Below, in pieces: positions 11,701 through 26,700 of a stretch of DNA of 64,000 nt. This DNA comes from Chloromonas sp. AAM2 (Eukaryota > Chlorophyta > Chlorophyceae > Chlamydomonadales > Chlamydomonadaceae), in contig QAXH01004362.1 in NCBI GenBank assembly GCA_004335635.1, positions 412 through 64,411 of the forward strand, given 5' to 3'. Position 1 is the stretch's first letter, and each line of letters opens with the position of its first letter. Made by a program: the position numbers and the translations under genes. The notes under the pieces are model-generated. The model searched no databases. It saw nothing but the letters and a program-made list of their open reading frames with translations, and was not told the DNA's origin.

Positions 11701-14700
11701 CTGCCTGCTCTGGCTGTGGAGTTGTGCCAGAACTACATGTCCGAGGTGCAAGTTGCGCACTCGCGACTGCAGCAAGCCAGCGGCTCTGTGGAGGAGTTTG
11801 TCGAGAAAATTCAATTCTTGGCAGAGGTTCGTCGCAACGAGAAAACCCTCGACGCGCGATGCAACGAGATCCACGACCTGTACCAAGTTATCGACGAGTA
11901 CGGTATCGCAGTGCCAGCCATCGATCGTGCTGCTTATGCCACACTGGATTCGGCGTATAACAACCTCAAGTCAATCATGGAGGAGGTGGAGGGAACTAGG
12001 GAGGAGAATATCTCCAAGTATAACTCCAGCCTGGATGCAGGTGGGTCGGACTGACACTGGTCTGCAAGTTGCTGTCAGTGAAAACAGCAGCTGCTTGATC
12101 TGTCGTCAGTGATGGTATGGTGCTAGTTGAGGACCTACCTGTGTACCCGCCAATATTCTCATTACGGATCGTACGGCGCCCAAGCAACGCAATCTCACAC
12201 TGACTTACCATGGCGAGGCTTGCCAAGGCGCATCCTGTTGTCAGGGCAGCAGTGAGCTGCTGTTGTCAGTGGTGATGGTTTTGTGCAGGCAACAGTCCGG
12301 TTACTGACGAGTCAGTGTCCTCGCACGAGTAGAAAGTTCACCAACTCAGCAGGTCTTGATTGCTCAGCTCTGTCTGTTATGTCTGCGTGCAGGCATTGAG
12401 GCGGTTAACAATGAGCTCAAGGAGGTGCGCACCGCTGCCCAGCATGAGATGGTGCTGGCGGAGGATACAGAGCGGGAAAAGGTGGGCATGGCTGTACCAG
12501 AGTATTGCAGAACCGCTTGTTACTCACAGAAACAGAAACAAGCCCGTCAAACATAACAAGAGAGTCTTTCTCTGCTTCCACTGAAAGCCACTGACTAGAA
12601 ACAGCTCCTGTCAAGAGATGTAGTTCGTAAGAGCTGGAACACTTGGTGGCGACTTACATTAGCGACTTCTGGTGTACCGGACACACGGGACACACACCCA
12701 TTTTGTCTTTTGACACTGTAGCTCCTGTCTAGTCCTGGTTTGCTGTCCCAGAAGTGGCAATGCGCCGTCTACCACAACACGCGATGGTCACCCCGCGATT
12801 CACCCTGTATGTGATTGACACACACACACACACACGCACACACGCGTGTATGTGCTGAGACACACCAGTTCCAGTGCCAGTCCCAGGAATTGTCCCAGAA
12901 CTGGCAAACTTGTTTGGCTGTTTACAGTCGTTTACGTTGCTTTCAGTAAGTACAGTAGTGCTTCCATTGGTTGGTGTGTGTTTGCAGGTTGTCAGTTACC
13001 TGACTCAGCTCAAGGACGAGGTGAACAAGCTCCAGTTGGAGGCAACGCGCATCAACAAGTACCAGGCACTCTTCAAGGTAACGGCTATGTTATGGCTTTA
13101 GCCCGCACTAGTTTTGACACTGCAATCGTGCAACAAGGTTAAGCACGAGCAGCATGCAGACACCAGAGCCTTGTGGACCTGCCCGCCTGACAGATGACAT
13201 GGATCGCATCCCTGAACCCATAAATGAACCTCTACATCCTGTTCCATGTCCTGTGAGAGCTTCCCTGCTGTAAACAGGTACACGATCTCCAACCCAAAAT
13301 CCCCAATCCCTTTGAAATCTGTCCTACGCGTGTGTGCAGCTTGCTGAGAGTCAGTGTGAGGCCATGGGCGACACTGCGGAGGAGGTCTCCCTGAAGCTAG
13401 CGCTTTGGGAGGGGAGTGCGGAGCTGGAGGAGATGTCGGCAGGCTGGCGCACCGCTCACTTCGATTCACTGGACGTACCGGCAATGGATGAGGCCATTGC
13501 AAGGTGGGGCAGGCACTCATGTCGAGTGCATCAGCACGGAAGCCGTTCGGGCTGCATGCAAGCAGAGCCCTTTCATGTTACGCCACCGCCTGCGTGCCAT
13601 GACGTCAACTGTAAGCTACAGGCAGGCGTTTGGACATTGGTCATAGCACCGCGCTTAATGATCAAGGTGACAATTCAGGACATGACGAGTGGTCGACATT
13701 GGTTGTGTTCTCTTCAGGTTTCACAAGTCCGTTGCCAGGATGGAGCGTGGCCTGGCGCCCAACCGGCTTGTGCCCAAGTTCAGGGGCGTGGTGGACGAGT
13801 GCAAGGCGATGATGCCGGTCATTCAGGTAACTAAAACACCACTCACACACATGTTGGAGCACTTCAGCGGCCCTACCTTGACCTGACCAACTCTGCCGTC
13901 ACACGCATTGCTTCCTTCTTTTGCCAGGGTGAGGAATCTGCCAATCACATCGCACACGCCAGAGTTCTGGTTGCTCGTGACACTGTGCGAGCTTGCCAGC
14001 TCTAGAGGAGTGTTTGGCTCAGCATACTGACATACGCACGCACACGCGCCTGCCTGTGCCTGGTGCGCTCAGGCCCTGCGCAACCGTGCGTTCAAGGAGC
14101 GCCACTGGACCAAGGTGTTCGACGTCATTGGGCAGATTCTGGACAGGGGACCAAACTTCACACTGCAGGTCAGACAAACACAGCTGCGAGGCTGGGTTCT
14201 GTCTGGTGGGATCATGCCCGGGGGCTATGATCCTACGCCCTCAGGCTATCTCAGCCTCACTATACCCTCAGCCTCGATGTTGAGAAACTTGTATGATTCC
14301 CTTGGGCACCTCAGATTCCACTCATCAGTATGTTCGGGTCAAATTTGCCAGTGACTCTGGCCTTCTGCATCAAACCACGTGCAAATCATCAACCCGAACC
14401 CATCCCAAGCGTAACCATGATCTCAACACATCTGGCAAGTGCCCCTACAGACGTGGTAACCTCGTCCTCCAACCTCAATACAGGCTCACTACAGCCTGAC
14501 TACAGCCTGACTACAGGCTCACTACAGCCTCAGCCTCAATACTTAGAAACCTGTCAATCCCCTGGGCTCTCAAGTACCTGCATTATCAATATGCTTGATT
14601 CAAGGCTGCCAGTGACTCTCGCCTTACTTGATCTTCAATCATCAATCCAAACCCATTCCAAGTGCGTCTCTGACCGTGAGCTAGACCCATCTTGCAAGCG

Positions 14701-17700
14701 GCCTCCTGCAGATGTTCCCAACCTTCAACCCTCAACCTCACACCACCGTTTCCTTTGCAGGTGCTTATCGACGCCAGCGCCGTGCAGTACAAGGACCAGC
14801 TGGTGCAGATCAGCACCGAGGCTACGCAGGAGCTGGCGCTGGAGGAGCTGCTGTCCCGGGTGCAGGCCAGATGGGCGGCGGTGGAGTTCACAGTGGTGCA
14901 GTACAAGGAGATGAAGGACGTGTTCATACTGGGCGGCATCGAGGACATACAGGTGAGCGGAGGGTGTGCGATGGAAGTCAGTGTGTGTGTGGGGGGGGTG
15001 CGGGGCGGGGGCTCCAGGTGGTGTGGTGGAAGTCAGGTATACGTGTGTGTGTTGGGTCCAGGTTATGTGAGAGGTGAGCGAGAGCTGTCTGGTGTAAGGC
15101 AGGGCTGTCTGGTGTTGGTCAAAGGTGTCGGATTCCACCCCTTCAAAACCCTGAAATGTTGAGTGTGAGGGTGCGGCAGCTAAACATACAAGTCCAACTA
15201 CGTGTCAACTGCAAACAGATCATCACATTGCGGGATGTTGGAAGACGGCAGGACCAGGCCAGGTACAGTTTGTGCTGAGTGTTGGTTGAGTGGCTGACTT
15301 GTCCATGTGCGTGTGTGCGCCGTGTCAGGTTGCCCTTGAGGACAGCCAGGTGACCATGGCCACCATCCTGGCCTCCCGCTTCGTGGCGGGCATCCGCTCC
15401 GACGTGGAGAAGGTAGAGCGCCAGCTGGCGCTGTTCAGCGAGACACTGGACGAGTGGGTGGCTGTGCAGAAGGCGTGGATGTACCTCGAACCAATCTTCA
15501 GGTACGCGCAGGGAGATTGGTTGTGCGTGGTTGTGGGTGGGTGCTGCTGGTGAGGCTTGTGAAGTGCTTGCGCTGTGTTACTGGGCGTGGATTGTGTGGA
15601 GCAGACTGCCAAGCGGGGAATGGGCGACCAAAGGATATGAGGGGGACAGCTGTCAGCCTGATGGGCGTCTGGACGACAGCCAAATCAGACCATGAACATG
15701 ATTGACAGCTTGAAGGATGAGGTGAAGTGTTTGTGCCAGCGAATGAGCCTGTACCAATGGGCAGGTGTCGACTGTGTGGGGTGGGGTGCGGTTGAGGATG
15801 GCGTGGTACCAGCTGCATCTGCGGGGGCGGGAGACTGAGCGACAAACGCTCCCAGAGCAACCCGTGTGATCTTGGTTGTTGTTGTTGTTGTTGTTGTCCA
15901 GTGCGCCTGACATCCAGCGTCAGCTGCCTGTTGAGGCCAAGCAGTTCTTTGCCACCGACAAGCAGCTGCGCGACATCATGCGGCGAACCAAGGACCGGCC
16001 CAACGCATTACAGGCAGGCACGGTGCCGGGCATGCTGGAGGTCTTCCAGAAGGCCAACGAAACGCTGGAGAGGATCCAAAAGGTATGGTGGCCAACTTCA
16101 CGCTGCTACCTTTTACCTTCTTGTCCCTTGCTATAACAGCTTGGTATGGCAGCCTTGACGCAATGCAGTACAATGACTACGCACAACTTTACCCAACCCT
16201 TCATCAACCAACCCTACATCACTCTGTAAATCCTTACTGTAAGTTCCTGCCCTATCCCGGCAGAACCTTGAGGACTACCTGGAGACCAAGCGCATGGGCT
16301 TCCCTCGCTTCTACTTCCTGTCCAACGATGAGCTGCTGGAGATCCTGGCGCAGACCAAGAACGTGCAGGCGGTCCAGCCGCACATGGGCAAGTGCTTTGA
16401 CGGCATCAGGCGGCTGGACTTCGGGGACGACCCCAAGTCAATCGACATCTTTGCAATGATCAGCGGTGAGGTTGCAAGTTGGTGTGAGGGGCAGGGTGCT
16501 TCGGAGGCTGGGTGCAATGATGCACTGCAGGCTGGTTCACTGAGCAAACACTAGAAACGAGTGGTTTGCTTTTCATTCAAGTCCCTGTGGCGGCCTCAGT
16601 GCGGCCCCTGCTTGGTGTTGTTTGAACATTTCCCCGAGATTTGAGGGGCTGCCATGTGTTCAGCCATACCCTCAAGGGACCCTTGCAGGTTGATGTGAGG
16701 TGTGTGGTTTGGCGCGTCCCTGTGCAGGCGAGGGTGAGCGCGTCAGCCTGGGCAAGAACCTCAAGGCGAGGGGCAACGTGGAGAAGTGGCTGTGTGACGT
16801 GGAGGCGTCCATGATCAGTGAGTCAGACACAGGGAAAGCCAGTGCCCACGCGACACCGGAGCTGGCAATACGTGGTGACGTGCCCTGATTGCTGATTCTT
16901 GATCAAAAGGCGGTCTGAGCAGAGCTGAGCCCAGGGCCACTTCCACCAATCTCCAACTAAGGGGGATCAGTGGCTGAAGGGGCTGTGCAGGCTACCAGTG
17001 CTGGTCTGGACAGCCAGCAAGTAACAGAGAGGCACCGGCATCTGTGATGCCTGATTTGTCCTGGCAAGTGAACCAAGTCCCTTGGCTAGTCATTAACCAA
17101 GCCGCACTGGCTAGGCTATGTCACACACCCACCCGTCAGATTGGACCCACACCACCATATGAGGCGTCAATGCCGCTCTGTCAACCCCTGCCCTGTGCAG
17201 GTTCGCTGCGCAAGCTGGCCAAGTCCGGGTTCGCCTCATACATGGAGGAGCCGCGCGAGGAGTGGGTGCTGCACCAGCCCGCGCAGCTGGTCATCGTGGT
17301 CAGCCAGATGTACTGGTGTGCGGCGGTGGAGCAGGCGCTCACTGCCAAGGACCCAACGGCAGCTATGAACAATTTCCTGCAGGCAAGACAGGGCAATGGC
17401 TGCACGTAGTTCCTATTCTACCATGTTGGCCACCCTAATGCAAGTCCGGTCACCCACTCTAGTGTTTGGAGCGAGAGGAGCTGGCACACCTAGTTTTCCC
17501 TGCTTGTGACCATGACAGCCTGCCAAAACCAATGGCGCCTCACACCCAGGATGCCAGGCTTGCAGCGATGTGCCGTTTATCGCCTATAATGCTCTCATCC
17601 TACGCAAGCAGTGATGCTTCCCTCACTCCTGGGTACTGGGCTTCCCATGGTGCTGCCCTGCAGCTGTTTCTGCCGTGCAACCCTTTCTGCCCTGCAAATG

Positions 17701-20700
17701 ATGCGCCCTTCGAACCTGTATTCTTGCTCACACCCTATCACGTTGCAGGTCAACATCAGGCAGTTGGCTGGCCTGACCCAGCTCGTGCGGGGCGACCTGT
17801 CGGGTCTCACCCGCCGCAGTGTGGCGGCACTGATCACCATTGACGTGCACGCACGGGACATTGTGGCGGACCTGGTCAAGCGGGGAACCAAGGTGAGCCG
17901 TGGGTTGGTATGTCGGCTGAGAGGAAGAGTCAGGGGGCAGTGCAGAGTGTGCAAATTTTGCAAGGGTGGTGCAAGTGCTCAGTGCAAGTAGTGCAAGCTG
18001 AGGGCCATTGCACCAGGTTCATACAAGTCATCAGCAGTATCATTCACTGCGTGCTCTTAAATTGCTTAAGTTCATGCTTCAATCCCAAACCTACCCCAAC
18101 TTCAACCCTGCCTTTGTCTGCAGGATGCCAACGAGTTTGAGTGGCAGATGCAGCTGCGGTACTACCTGGAGAGCGATGACGTGGTGGTGCGGCAGGTGAA
18201 CGCGCGCTTCCTGTACGCGTACGAATACCTGGGGGCGCAGGCGCGGCTGGTGGTGACGCCCATGACGGACCGCTGCTACCTCACGCTCACGGGCGCGCTG
18301 CACCTCAAGCTGGGGGGCGCGCCAGCGGGACCTGCGGGAACTGGTGCGCTCAGCACAGCAGCAGCAGCAATACGGCGACGGCAATCACTGCTGGGTTAGG
18401 GTTTAGGGTTTGAGTTTGGGTTAGGGTTTTAGACTGCTGAGTTAGGGTCTGGGACTGAACAGGTGGCATCAAGATAGAGGGGCGAAGGCGTTGTTGCATA
18501 ATGAACCACAGACAGCAGATTGAACACACATATCCAGGGGGTCGGAAAGGCACAGACAGAATCGCTTCAACTCAATGATGGAATGGATATCTACACCCGC
18601 CTAGCCCTTGGTCTGGTATTCTGAGTTACGCTGAGATGACTCAGGGGGCCTTGAGCTTTACCTTGTTGCTGGCGACAAGTCCCCCCTTGATACACCCTTG
18701 TAGGCAAGACCGAGACCACCAAGGACCTGGGCAAGGCGCTGGGCGTCAACTGTGTGGTGTTCAACTGCGGTGAGAACCTGGACTACAAGTTCATGGGCAA
18801 GTTCTTCAGCGGCCTGGCGCAATGCGGCGCGTGGGCATGCTTCGACGAGTTCAACCGCATCGACATTGAGGTGGGAGGGAAGACGCTCATCTCAAGACTG
18901 TGTTTGGCTATGAGTTTAGACCGTGCAGCTACTGCGTTTTAGTTATGTGTGTTTAGGGCGCAGTAAGCGCACCAGGAATGTGTGGAGACTCGCTGCTTTG
19001 ATCCGCCAGCCATATTGATCAGCCATACATCATCAACATCAGCTGCTTGGTTAGGCCAGTTGGGTTTGACCAACTATTCAAATCATTTCGTCAGCTTACT
19101 GTGCCCTGACCTGGCCTGCCATATTCCGCCCAGGTGCTGTCAGTGGTGGCCCAGCAGCTGCTGACCATCCAGAACGCGCTCAAGGCCCATTTCGCCTCGT
19201 TCAACTTTGAGGGGCGGCAGATCCGGTTGGTGCCCACGTGCGGCGTGTTCATCACAATGAACCCTGGATATGCGGGCAGGACCGAGCTGCCAGACAACCT
19301 GAAGGTAAGCAGATGGCACGAAGGTGGCATGATGCCTGAGGATAGGGTGTCCAATTTGCAGCTGAGGCCACCATGCACAGCAATGAGATGTGCAGGCAGT
19401 CGGCGTTTTGCTCGACATTTTACAGCAGGTGTCCAACCAGGTGTCACTGCCCATCAACACTTGTGCCTATGCGTGCTCCTCTTCTTGGCCATGTTGATTT
19501 CTGTGTCACATGCGTGTAATCGCTTGCCTTTCCCGCCAGGCCCTGTTCCGCCCCATGGCCATGATGATCCCTGACTACGCGCTGGTGGCCGAGGTCATGC
19601 TCTTCTCTGAGGGGTTCGAGGACAGCAAGACGCTCAGCAGGAAGATGGTCAAGCTATACAAGCTATCCTCGGAACAGCTGTCACAGCAGGTGCGTCGAGT
19701 GTGGTACTGTAGTGGCCGCCCAAATCTGCCAAACTGACCAATTCAAAGCTGGAACCTGTATCTGCGTGCATCCCAGTGCCATTCCCAGCTGTGCTTTGTT
19801 CAATGCGTTCAAAGTTGTGGTCTACTGCCTGTGCTCGTCGCTATGTACCATACATTGTCCTCGTGGCGGCCCGCAGGATCACTATGACTTTGGCATGCGC
19901 GCCGTGAAGAGTGTGCTGGTGATGGCCGGGTCCCTCAAGCGCGCCAACCCACAGCTGTCAGAGGATGTGGTGCTCATCCGGGCAATGAGGGACTCCAACC
20001 TGCCTAAGTTCCTGGTACGTGTGCTGTTCACATCTTACACCTCACCAGGCAGCTACCACCAGTCAACATGCATTCACCAGTCAACCAACACCTGCCAAGT
20101 GGATCTGATCTTCACCTGTCACATTAACAACAGCTTTGCTGCGCCCTGTGCTGAATGCACCGGGTAATGGTAAGCACACCTGATGTATTGGCTATTGGCT
20201 AATCTTCACACATCATTATGATGTTCCTGCAGGTTGATGACGTGGAGCTGTTCCAGAACATCATCAGCGACCTGTTCCCCGGCGTACCAGTGCCCGACCA
20301 GGATCATGGGGAGCTGGAGAAGGCGATCAATGCAGTGCTCACACACAAGGGACTGCAGCGGCCACAGACATACGTCACAAAGGTAGGCAGACAAGGAATA
20401 CAGGGAACTGACAGCTTCCACGGCATGCGCCACCTAAGCACACACAGTGTGCAGTGCATAGTCGCTGCGCAGATGGCGAACAGTGCACTGTATCAAACAG
20501 CAACAGAACAGTCAGAGAGTAGTTCAGTGCTGCAGTGGACTAGTTGTTCATGACGTGCAAGAGCAGTGCCTCACGTGCTGTTGGTGTTGGTGTTGACATG
20601 GCCTTCAGTACGAGAGGACTGCTCAGCAGGGGCAGGGGAGGGAGGGAGGGAAAGCGGATAGCACCACTGTTAACTGCACCAGCAGGCTGACCAAACAGGA

Positions 20701-23700
20701 AAAGCAAACCGGCAGCATTCCCAGGTTACCTCAAAACAGCGTTGGTGCGTTGTGTCGCGTGCTGCAGGTGATCCAGCTGTACGACACCATGGACGTGCGG
20801 TTTGGCGTGATGCTGGTGGGGCCCACTGGGGGCGGCAAGACGCGCTGCTACCAGGCGCTGCAGGGTGCGCTCACCAAGCTGCACACCGACATGAGGAGCA
20901 GCAACCCCGCATTCCAGGTGACCCCCGACACACCCCTGCGGTCATCTGATTGGCATGGGTGTTTACTTGGCGCAGCTATCTGTGCACAGACTGATAAACC
21001 TTGTCAGTGTGGTCTCAGGCACAGACATCACATTACTCGGCTGAGCTGTCTGGGCGCAGACTGATGGTATGTATGCACAGAGGCATACGGTATGCTCTGA
21101 TGTATAACTGGCCCAAATACTCATGAACCCTGTCGGTGTTGGGTTCTTCCTAGGCAAAGGCAGGCTGCGTGTCAACATCGTTATTATATTACTGAGCTGT
21201 AGGCTTGCTTTTGTGCCTGGCAGACCTGCTTGCTCAACCTGCCCTTCCCTATCCCCAGGCTGTCCACACGTACACGTTCAACCCCAAGTGCATCAAGATG
21301 GGCGAGCTGTACGGCGAGTACAATTTGCTCACCAACGAGTGGACGGACGGACTGGGCAGCACGCTCATACGCAATGCAGTCAGCGACACTACGCTAGACA
21401 AGAAGTGGGTGGTGTTCGACGGGCCAGTGGACGCCATATGGATCGAGAACATGAACACAGGTGAGAGGCGGGCAGCCGCTGGCAGGCAAGGGATTGAAGG
21501 ATGCGCTGAAAACTCAAAGTGGAGAAGTGAAAGCGTTGCTGAAGGAGGGAGTGCACCTTGCTCCATTGTTTCTGTGCTTCAGGGCAGAGTGGTGTGCTAG
21601 CTACAAATAAAGTACTAGGCTCGTAGAAGCTGTTTCTGACTCTGGTTCCTCTGCTTGCGAAGCTTTTTCATTTCTTTACAACGACGAACCTCCTGGAGCA
21701 CACTTTGCTCGGTCATGGTATAGTTTCAGTGCAGGCGAGAATCACGTAGTAGTCTTTGGCACCTTTGGTGCGCCAGCTTGAGAGAAACTGACCAGGGCAG
21801 TTCTATGTGTCCCTGACCTGGCATTGCTTTTGGAACCTCTCCCCGTGTGCAGTGCTGGATGACAACTGCACGCTGTGCCTGCCCAACGGCGAGCGCATCA
21901 AGCTCAACCCTACCACCATGCGCATGCTGTTCGAGGTCCAGGACCTGGCGGTGGCCTCACCTGCCACAGTCAGCAGATGTGGAATGGTAAGATTGACCTC
22001 CTGCCTGTGCGTCCAACAGTCGCACATGTGGTGTGATCAGGCCATCCTGCATTGTGACATGGCAACCTGCAGCCCGGCTGCAGAAAGTTCTACATCATAT
22101 GAAGGGAGAGACTCCAACCTGTCCAACCTATAAGTCCAACCTACAAGTGAAGGGGATTATGACCCACCACACTAGTAGTGGTGGTGGCCAATTCTCTAGG
22201 TGCTATCCTGACCGCACACCTCGCGAGACCCATAAGGGCCTGAAAATGCCTGCAAGTAAACTACAGCGGTCTCTGCCAAAGCAACGTAAAACTAGTCTGT
22301 CGTGTTGCAGTAAGAGACTCTTACACAGTGCATCAGCATGTGTTTTGTGTTAATCCCCAGGTGTACATAGCCCTTGAGGAGTTGGGTTGGCGCCCGTCCG
22401 TGCGCACCTGGTGCGACACTGTGCTGCCTCAGGTAGGCTCGCCTCGGGACAGCCACTGTTGTATTAGGTTGCACGCTGGGCAAAGAGGGGTCTGCACAGT
22501 GTGCGGTCCTAGCTTGAGCTCTTGTTCAATTGCTTGACATCCCAGTTTGAAGAACCAACCACATGGTTCTGCAAATGGTGCAGATGCCCAGAGATACGTT
22601 GCAAGTGGAAGGACCATGCAGCAAGGGATTATGGTCAGCTTCAGAATACCATGCGTACATGCTTGCAGGCCGTTCCGGATCTGACTGTGGAGCACCGTGA
22701 CTTGATCTTCAGTCTGTTTGACACGCACGTTGACCCTGGCCTGGCCTGGCTGGCGCGGGCAGGCAAGGAGTACATTCCCGCGGTGGATAACAACAGGACC
22801 GCCAGCCTGTGCGCCATGATGCGCAGCATGCTGAGCGGGGCACGGGGCTTCAAATTTGACAAGAAACCGGACGAGGTACACTGGCCTGATATGCATAGAT
22901 GCATGCTCCTTGCATGAGCCGCATGATTCATCACAGTCCCAAAAGTGACTCCCAGGCAACCTTTTTTTAACTTTTCTTGAGCGAATGGCAGAGAGGGGTG
23001 CACAGGGCCAAGGCCAGCGTTGGGTCAGGTCATCATGTGCAGGTGTAGCTGCCCCTCAGCACCGGCACTCAATGGCCCTCATCACCCGTGTGTCACACTG
23101 CAGGTGCTCACGGGCATCAACCGCGTGTTTGCGTTCTGCTACGTGTGGGCCCTGGGCGGCAACCTGGCGCACACCGCACGCGATGAGTTCGATGAGTTTG
23201 TGCGCGAGCAGCTGGCCAGCGTGTCCAACTTCCCAGGTGAGGGCTGCACAAGCACTTGCAAGCAAGGTACTGTTCCAGACCAGTCAGTCAAATAAAAGCC
23301 ACGTCTCAGTGTATTGCTTATTTTGTTGGACATAGATGGCCATCACAGGTTGTGATTTTGCATGCTGCATGACCGTAGCCGGTACACGTTGCTCGAGGCG
23401 TGTTTGTCTTGTTGCGTTGTGTGCAGGAGGTGGTGTTGTGTTTGACTACTTTGTTGACAGCAGCAAGGTGTTCCCGCCTGAGTTCCGTGGCTGGGCGGAG
23501 GTGGTGGTGCCCTTCACATACCGCAAGGACATCCCCTACTTCCAGATGCTCGTGCCAACAATGGACACCGTCAGGTGGGCACACATGTCACTGCAAAGCA
23601 TGCACCGTGCCTCATGCCTGACCAGATCATCAGGTCACGATATGTCATGGGCTGATGACTGCAATGGTAACAGCACACAATGGGACAAATCTTTGTCCAT

Positions 23701-26700
23701 TCTGCGCCAATCTTTTGACTGGCTCTCTAGCATGCGTGGTAGCGTGCCATGGATCAGAAGTAGCGTGCCATGGATCAGTCTGCGTCTTCACGTACCCACC
23801 AAAAAAATCAAATGCATTCTTTTATTCGGTATTTCTTTGGATATACCTTCTGCACCCTTCTCGAAAGCTGCCAACTTACTGTACGCACTATTGATTGATC
23901 CTGTTCACTTACAAGCTGACATGCACCACTGTATTTGACTGCATTCAGGTTTGCGTTTCTTATGGAGCTGTGTGTTGACGTGGGCCGGAGTGTGCTGCTC
24001 ACGGGCGTGACAGGCGTGGGCAAGAGTGTGATCAGTGTGGATGCCTTCGAGGGCATGCGCGAGCGCAAGAACATCGTGCCCTTCACCATCAACTTCAGCG
24101 CCCAGACGCAGGCCATTGATACACAGCTGCTCATTGAGGGCAAGCTGGAGAAGAAACGCAAGACAAGGTCAGGGTGATGGTTATCAAATGCATGGGATGC
24201 AGCCAATCTGACCACCTGCAGGCTGGATTTCAAGTGATTTAATCACATGCTTTGCACAAAATGGTGATGTGCATTCAGCAGCCTGTATTTGCAGTGTCAT
24301 GATGCCATCAGGGTTGTAATTGTCTTTTATTGCCACAGGTTTGGTCCCCCGGTCGGCAAGAAGCTCGTGTTCTTTGTGGACGATGTGAATATGCCTGCAC
24401 GTGATCGGTACGGGGCCCAGCCGCCTATTGAGCTGCTCAGGCAGTTCCAGGACCTAAGGGTGAGCGGGAGGGGACGGGAGAAGTGTATGCGCAAGTCAGG
24501 TCTAGTGCGTGCAGCAGAGAGGAGGAAAGAGGACACCATGAGCGTGTGTGTGTACAGGCCGGGTGTAACTAGTAAGAAAGGAGGTGGTCGCCGCCTGGTT
24601 CAAACAAGGAAGGCAAATCCTTCACGAGTGGGCTGTTGCTGTTGCATGGTTGCTGTTGCATGGCTAGCCGCTTAGGATGAACTGCCCAGCAGGGGCAAGA
24701 GAGATGCCGTGTGGGTTTAGGTCATGCTTGCTCTCCACTTGTGCAAAACCCTCACATGTGCATCAAAATCTCAAAGGCCATAGGAGTAAGGAAGAAGGGT
24801 GGGTGAGTGTCAGATGTGGTTGGAACTTGATCGAAACAGCAGAGCCAGGGAAGGGTTTATACAACCCAGCCCTTGACAATACATTGAGCATGGGTTTCAC
24901 TGCTGCGTACTTTCAGGGTTTCTATGACCGCAAGAAGTTGTGGTGGAAGGAGGTCGAGGATACCACCCTGTGTGCGGCATGTGCCCCGCCCGGGGGCGGC
25001 AGGCAGGAGATGACACCGCGTTTTGTCAGGCACTTCACCATGCTGTGCGTGCCACCTCCCAGCGCCCAGGTGAGCCGGATAATTGCCCGGAGTAGCATAG
25101 CCCGTTCAATTGTAGCAGGCAGTCGATTATGTGATACATGAGGTACAAAAGCCTCACATAAATCTGGGTCAAAACCAAGTTCGACTTGATTCAAGTTTGG
25201 GTCAGTCAGCGGGGTCAAATCAATCAGCTCGACGACCACTCGAAGCATTGATTGCACGAAAGGCCTGGGGTACAGATGGTAGCAGCAGCCATTGCCTGCA
25301 ATCGTGCTGCGAACGGGTTGTTTTGTCTCTGTTCACTCTCTGCAGGCCACCAAGACGATCTTGGGCGCGATCTTTGGCGGCTTCCTGAATGACTTCAGCA
25401 CTGACTTCCGTACGCTGTGCAAGCCAATTGTGGACGCCAGTGTAGAGGCATACACACGCATAAGTGTGAGTACTGCTGCCGACGCGTGTGAATCAAACCC
25501 TAGTGATGTCATCAGATCCCGTGTCAGATCCGCACAGACAATGCATCGGCGCACATCGCTCTCAGACTGATTGCCAACATTGTGCCAGTCAGGCCCCGCT
25601 ACGGGCCTTCCGATGGCTGATTTGAGTTGCGCGTGACCTGCCTTTGTTGTCTGCGCAGGAGGAGCTGCTGCCCACGCCCGCCAAGAGCCACTACACCTTC
25701 AACCTGCGCGATCTGTCCAAAGTGTTCCAGGGAACGCTGATGGCGGTGCCGGCGTCCTGCCCAAGCAAGGACTGCTTGTTGCGGCTATGGGTGCACGAGT
25801 CATGCAGGGTGTTCCATGACAGGTGGGTGCACGACTAAACACGACCCAGTCACGCTGCCCCTGCCCTCAAGGTGCGCATGAGCTTGATGCATGTGCTTTT
25901 CTTTTTCCTTTTCTTGCCTCTTGATGCATGTGCTTTGCGTCAGGAGGACGTTTAGCTCTATGCATGCATGTCCTCTCATCATGCCCCAATCAGCATGGTC
26001 TTGCCATGCACGCAGATTAATCAACAATGACGACAAGGAATACTTCAAGCACATGCTGGCAGAGCTGGTCAGTAAGCACGGGCTGGGCTCGTCCTACGAG
26101 GATCTATTTGTCAATAGGTACGGGTCACAGTAGACCACCAGGATCCGTACTCTGCCAGCAACTCACAGCACGGCTTTATAATGAAGGGGCGTTTGAGTAA
26201 GCACTTTGATCTTGGCAGCCTAGGGATCAGAGAGCACGGACGGACATCCAACGACTGTTTGGAAGGGCGATGCATGTAAACTAGCGTGTTAGACCGCTCT
26301 CTGTCCAGTTTCTGATCCGATGTTGGCTCCTGGTTCGCCGCTCACACGGCACTGGCGCTGTGCCTGCAGGAGTGTTGTGTGGGGCGACTTCCTTAAGATG
26401 GGTCTGGAGCGCAGCGAGCGCAAGTACGAGGAGGTGCCCTCCACCGAGAGGCTGCTCACTGTGCTCGAGGAGTACCTCGATGAGTACAACCTCAGCGCAA
26501 CAAACGCACTCAACCTAGGTGGGGAAGGCAATGACAGGCATGTGGCATAGTTTTAGTGTTCGCAGGGGATCCAGAGAGGACCTTGGCTTCGTTGTCAAGT
26601 GCTGCCTGGGACTTTGGCTGGCAGCTCTCTGACGAGGAAGGGCACTGGCTGAGCAGTCAGGCCTGCTCAGGCTGCTTGCTCACATTCCATGCGATATGAT

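Larger units (their letters stand above)
5767..18343 (+). other. Dynein tail and linker (DHC N2-type) coding region
   Basis: This covers exons 1 to about 25. It includes the conserved block from [19 protein letters not shown] (7690) through [11 protein letters not shown] (about 8410). Next comes a long exon (9540-10100) with a Pro/Ser/Thr-rich insert at about 9820-9980. A second low-complexity insert (Glu/Gln/Gly/Pro, about 11,045-11,530) interrupts the tail. The linker proper follows: [40 protein letters not shown], then [14 protein letters not shown]. Both inserts lie in tail positions that vary between dyneins, so they should not disturb the motor. Confidence 0.85.

Noticed and set aside
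18394..18450. A chromosome end at the telomere-like repeats
   Set aside because: The repeats are short and degenerate, and the dynein gene continues in frame on both sides.
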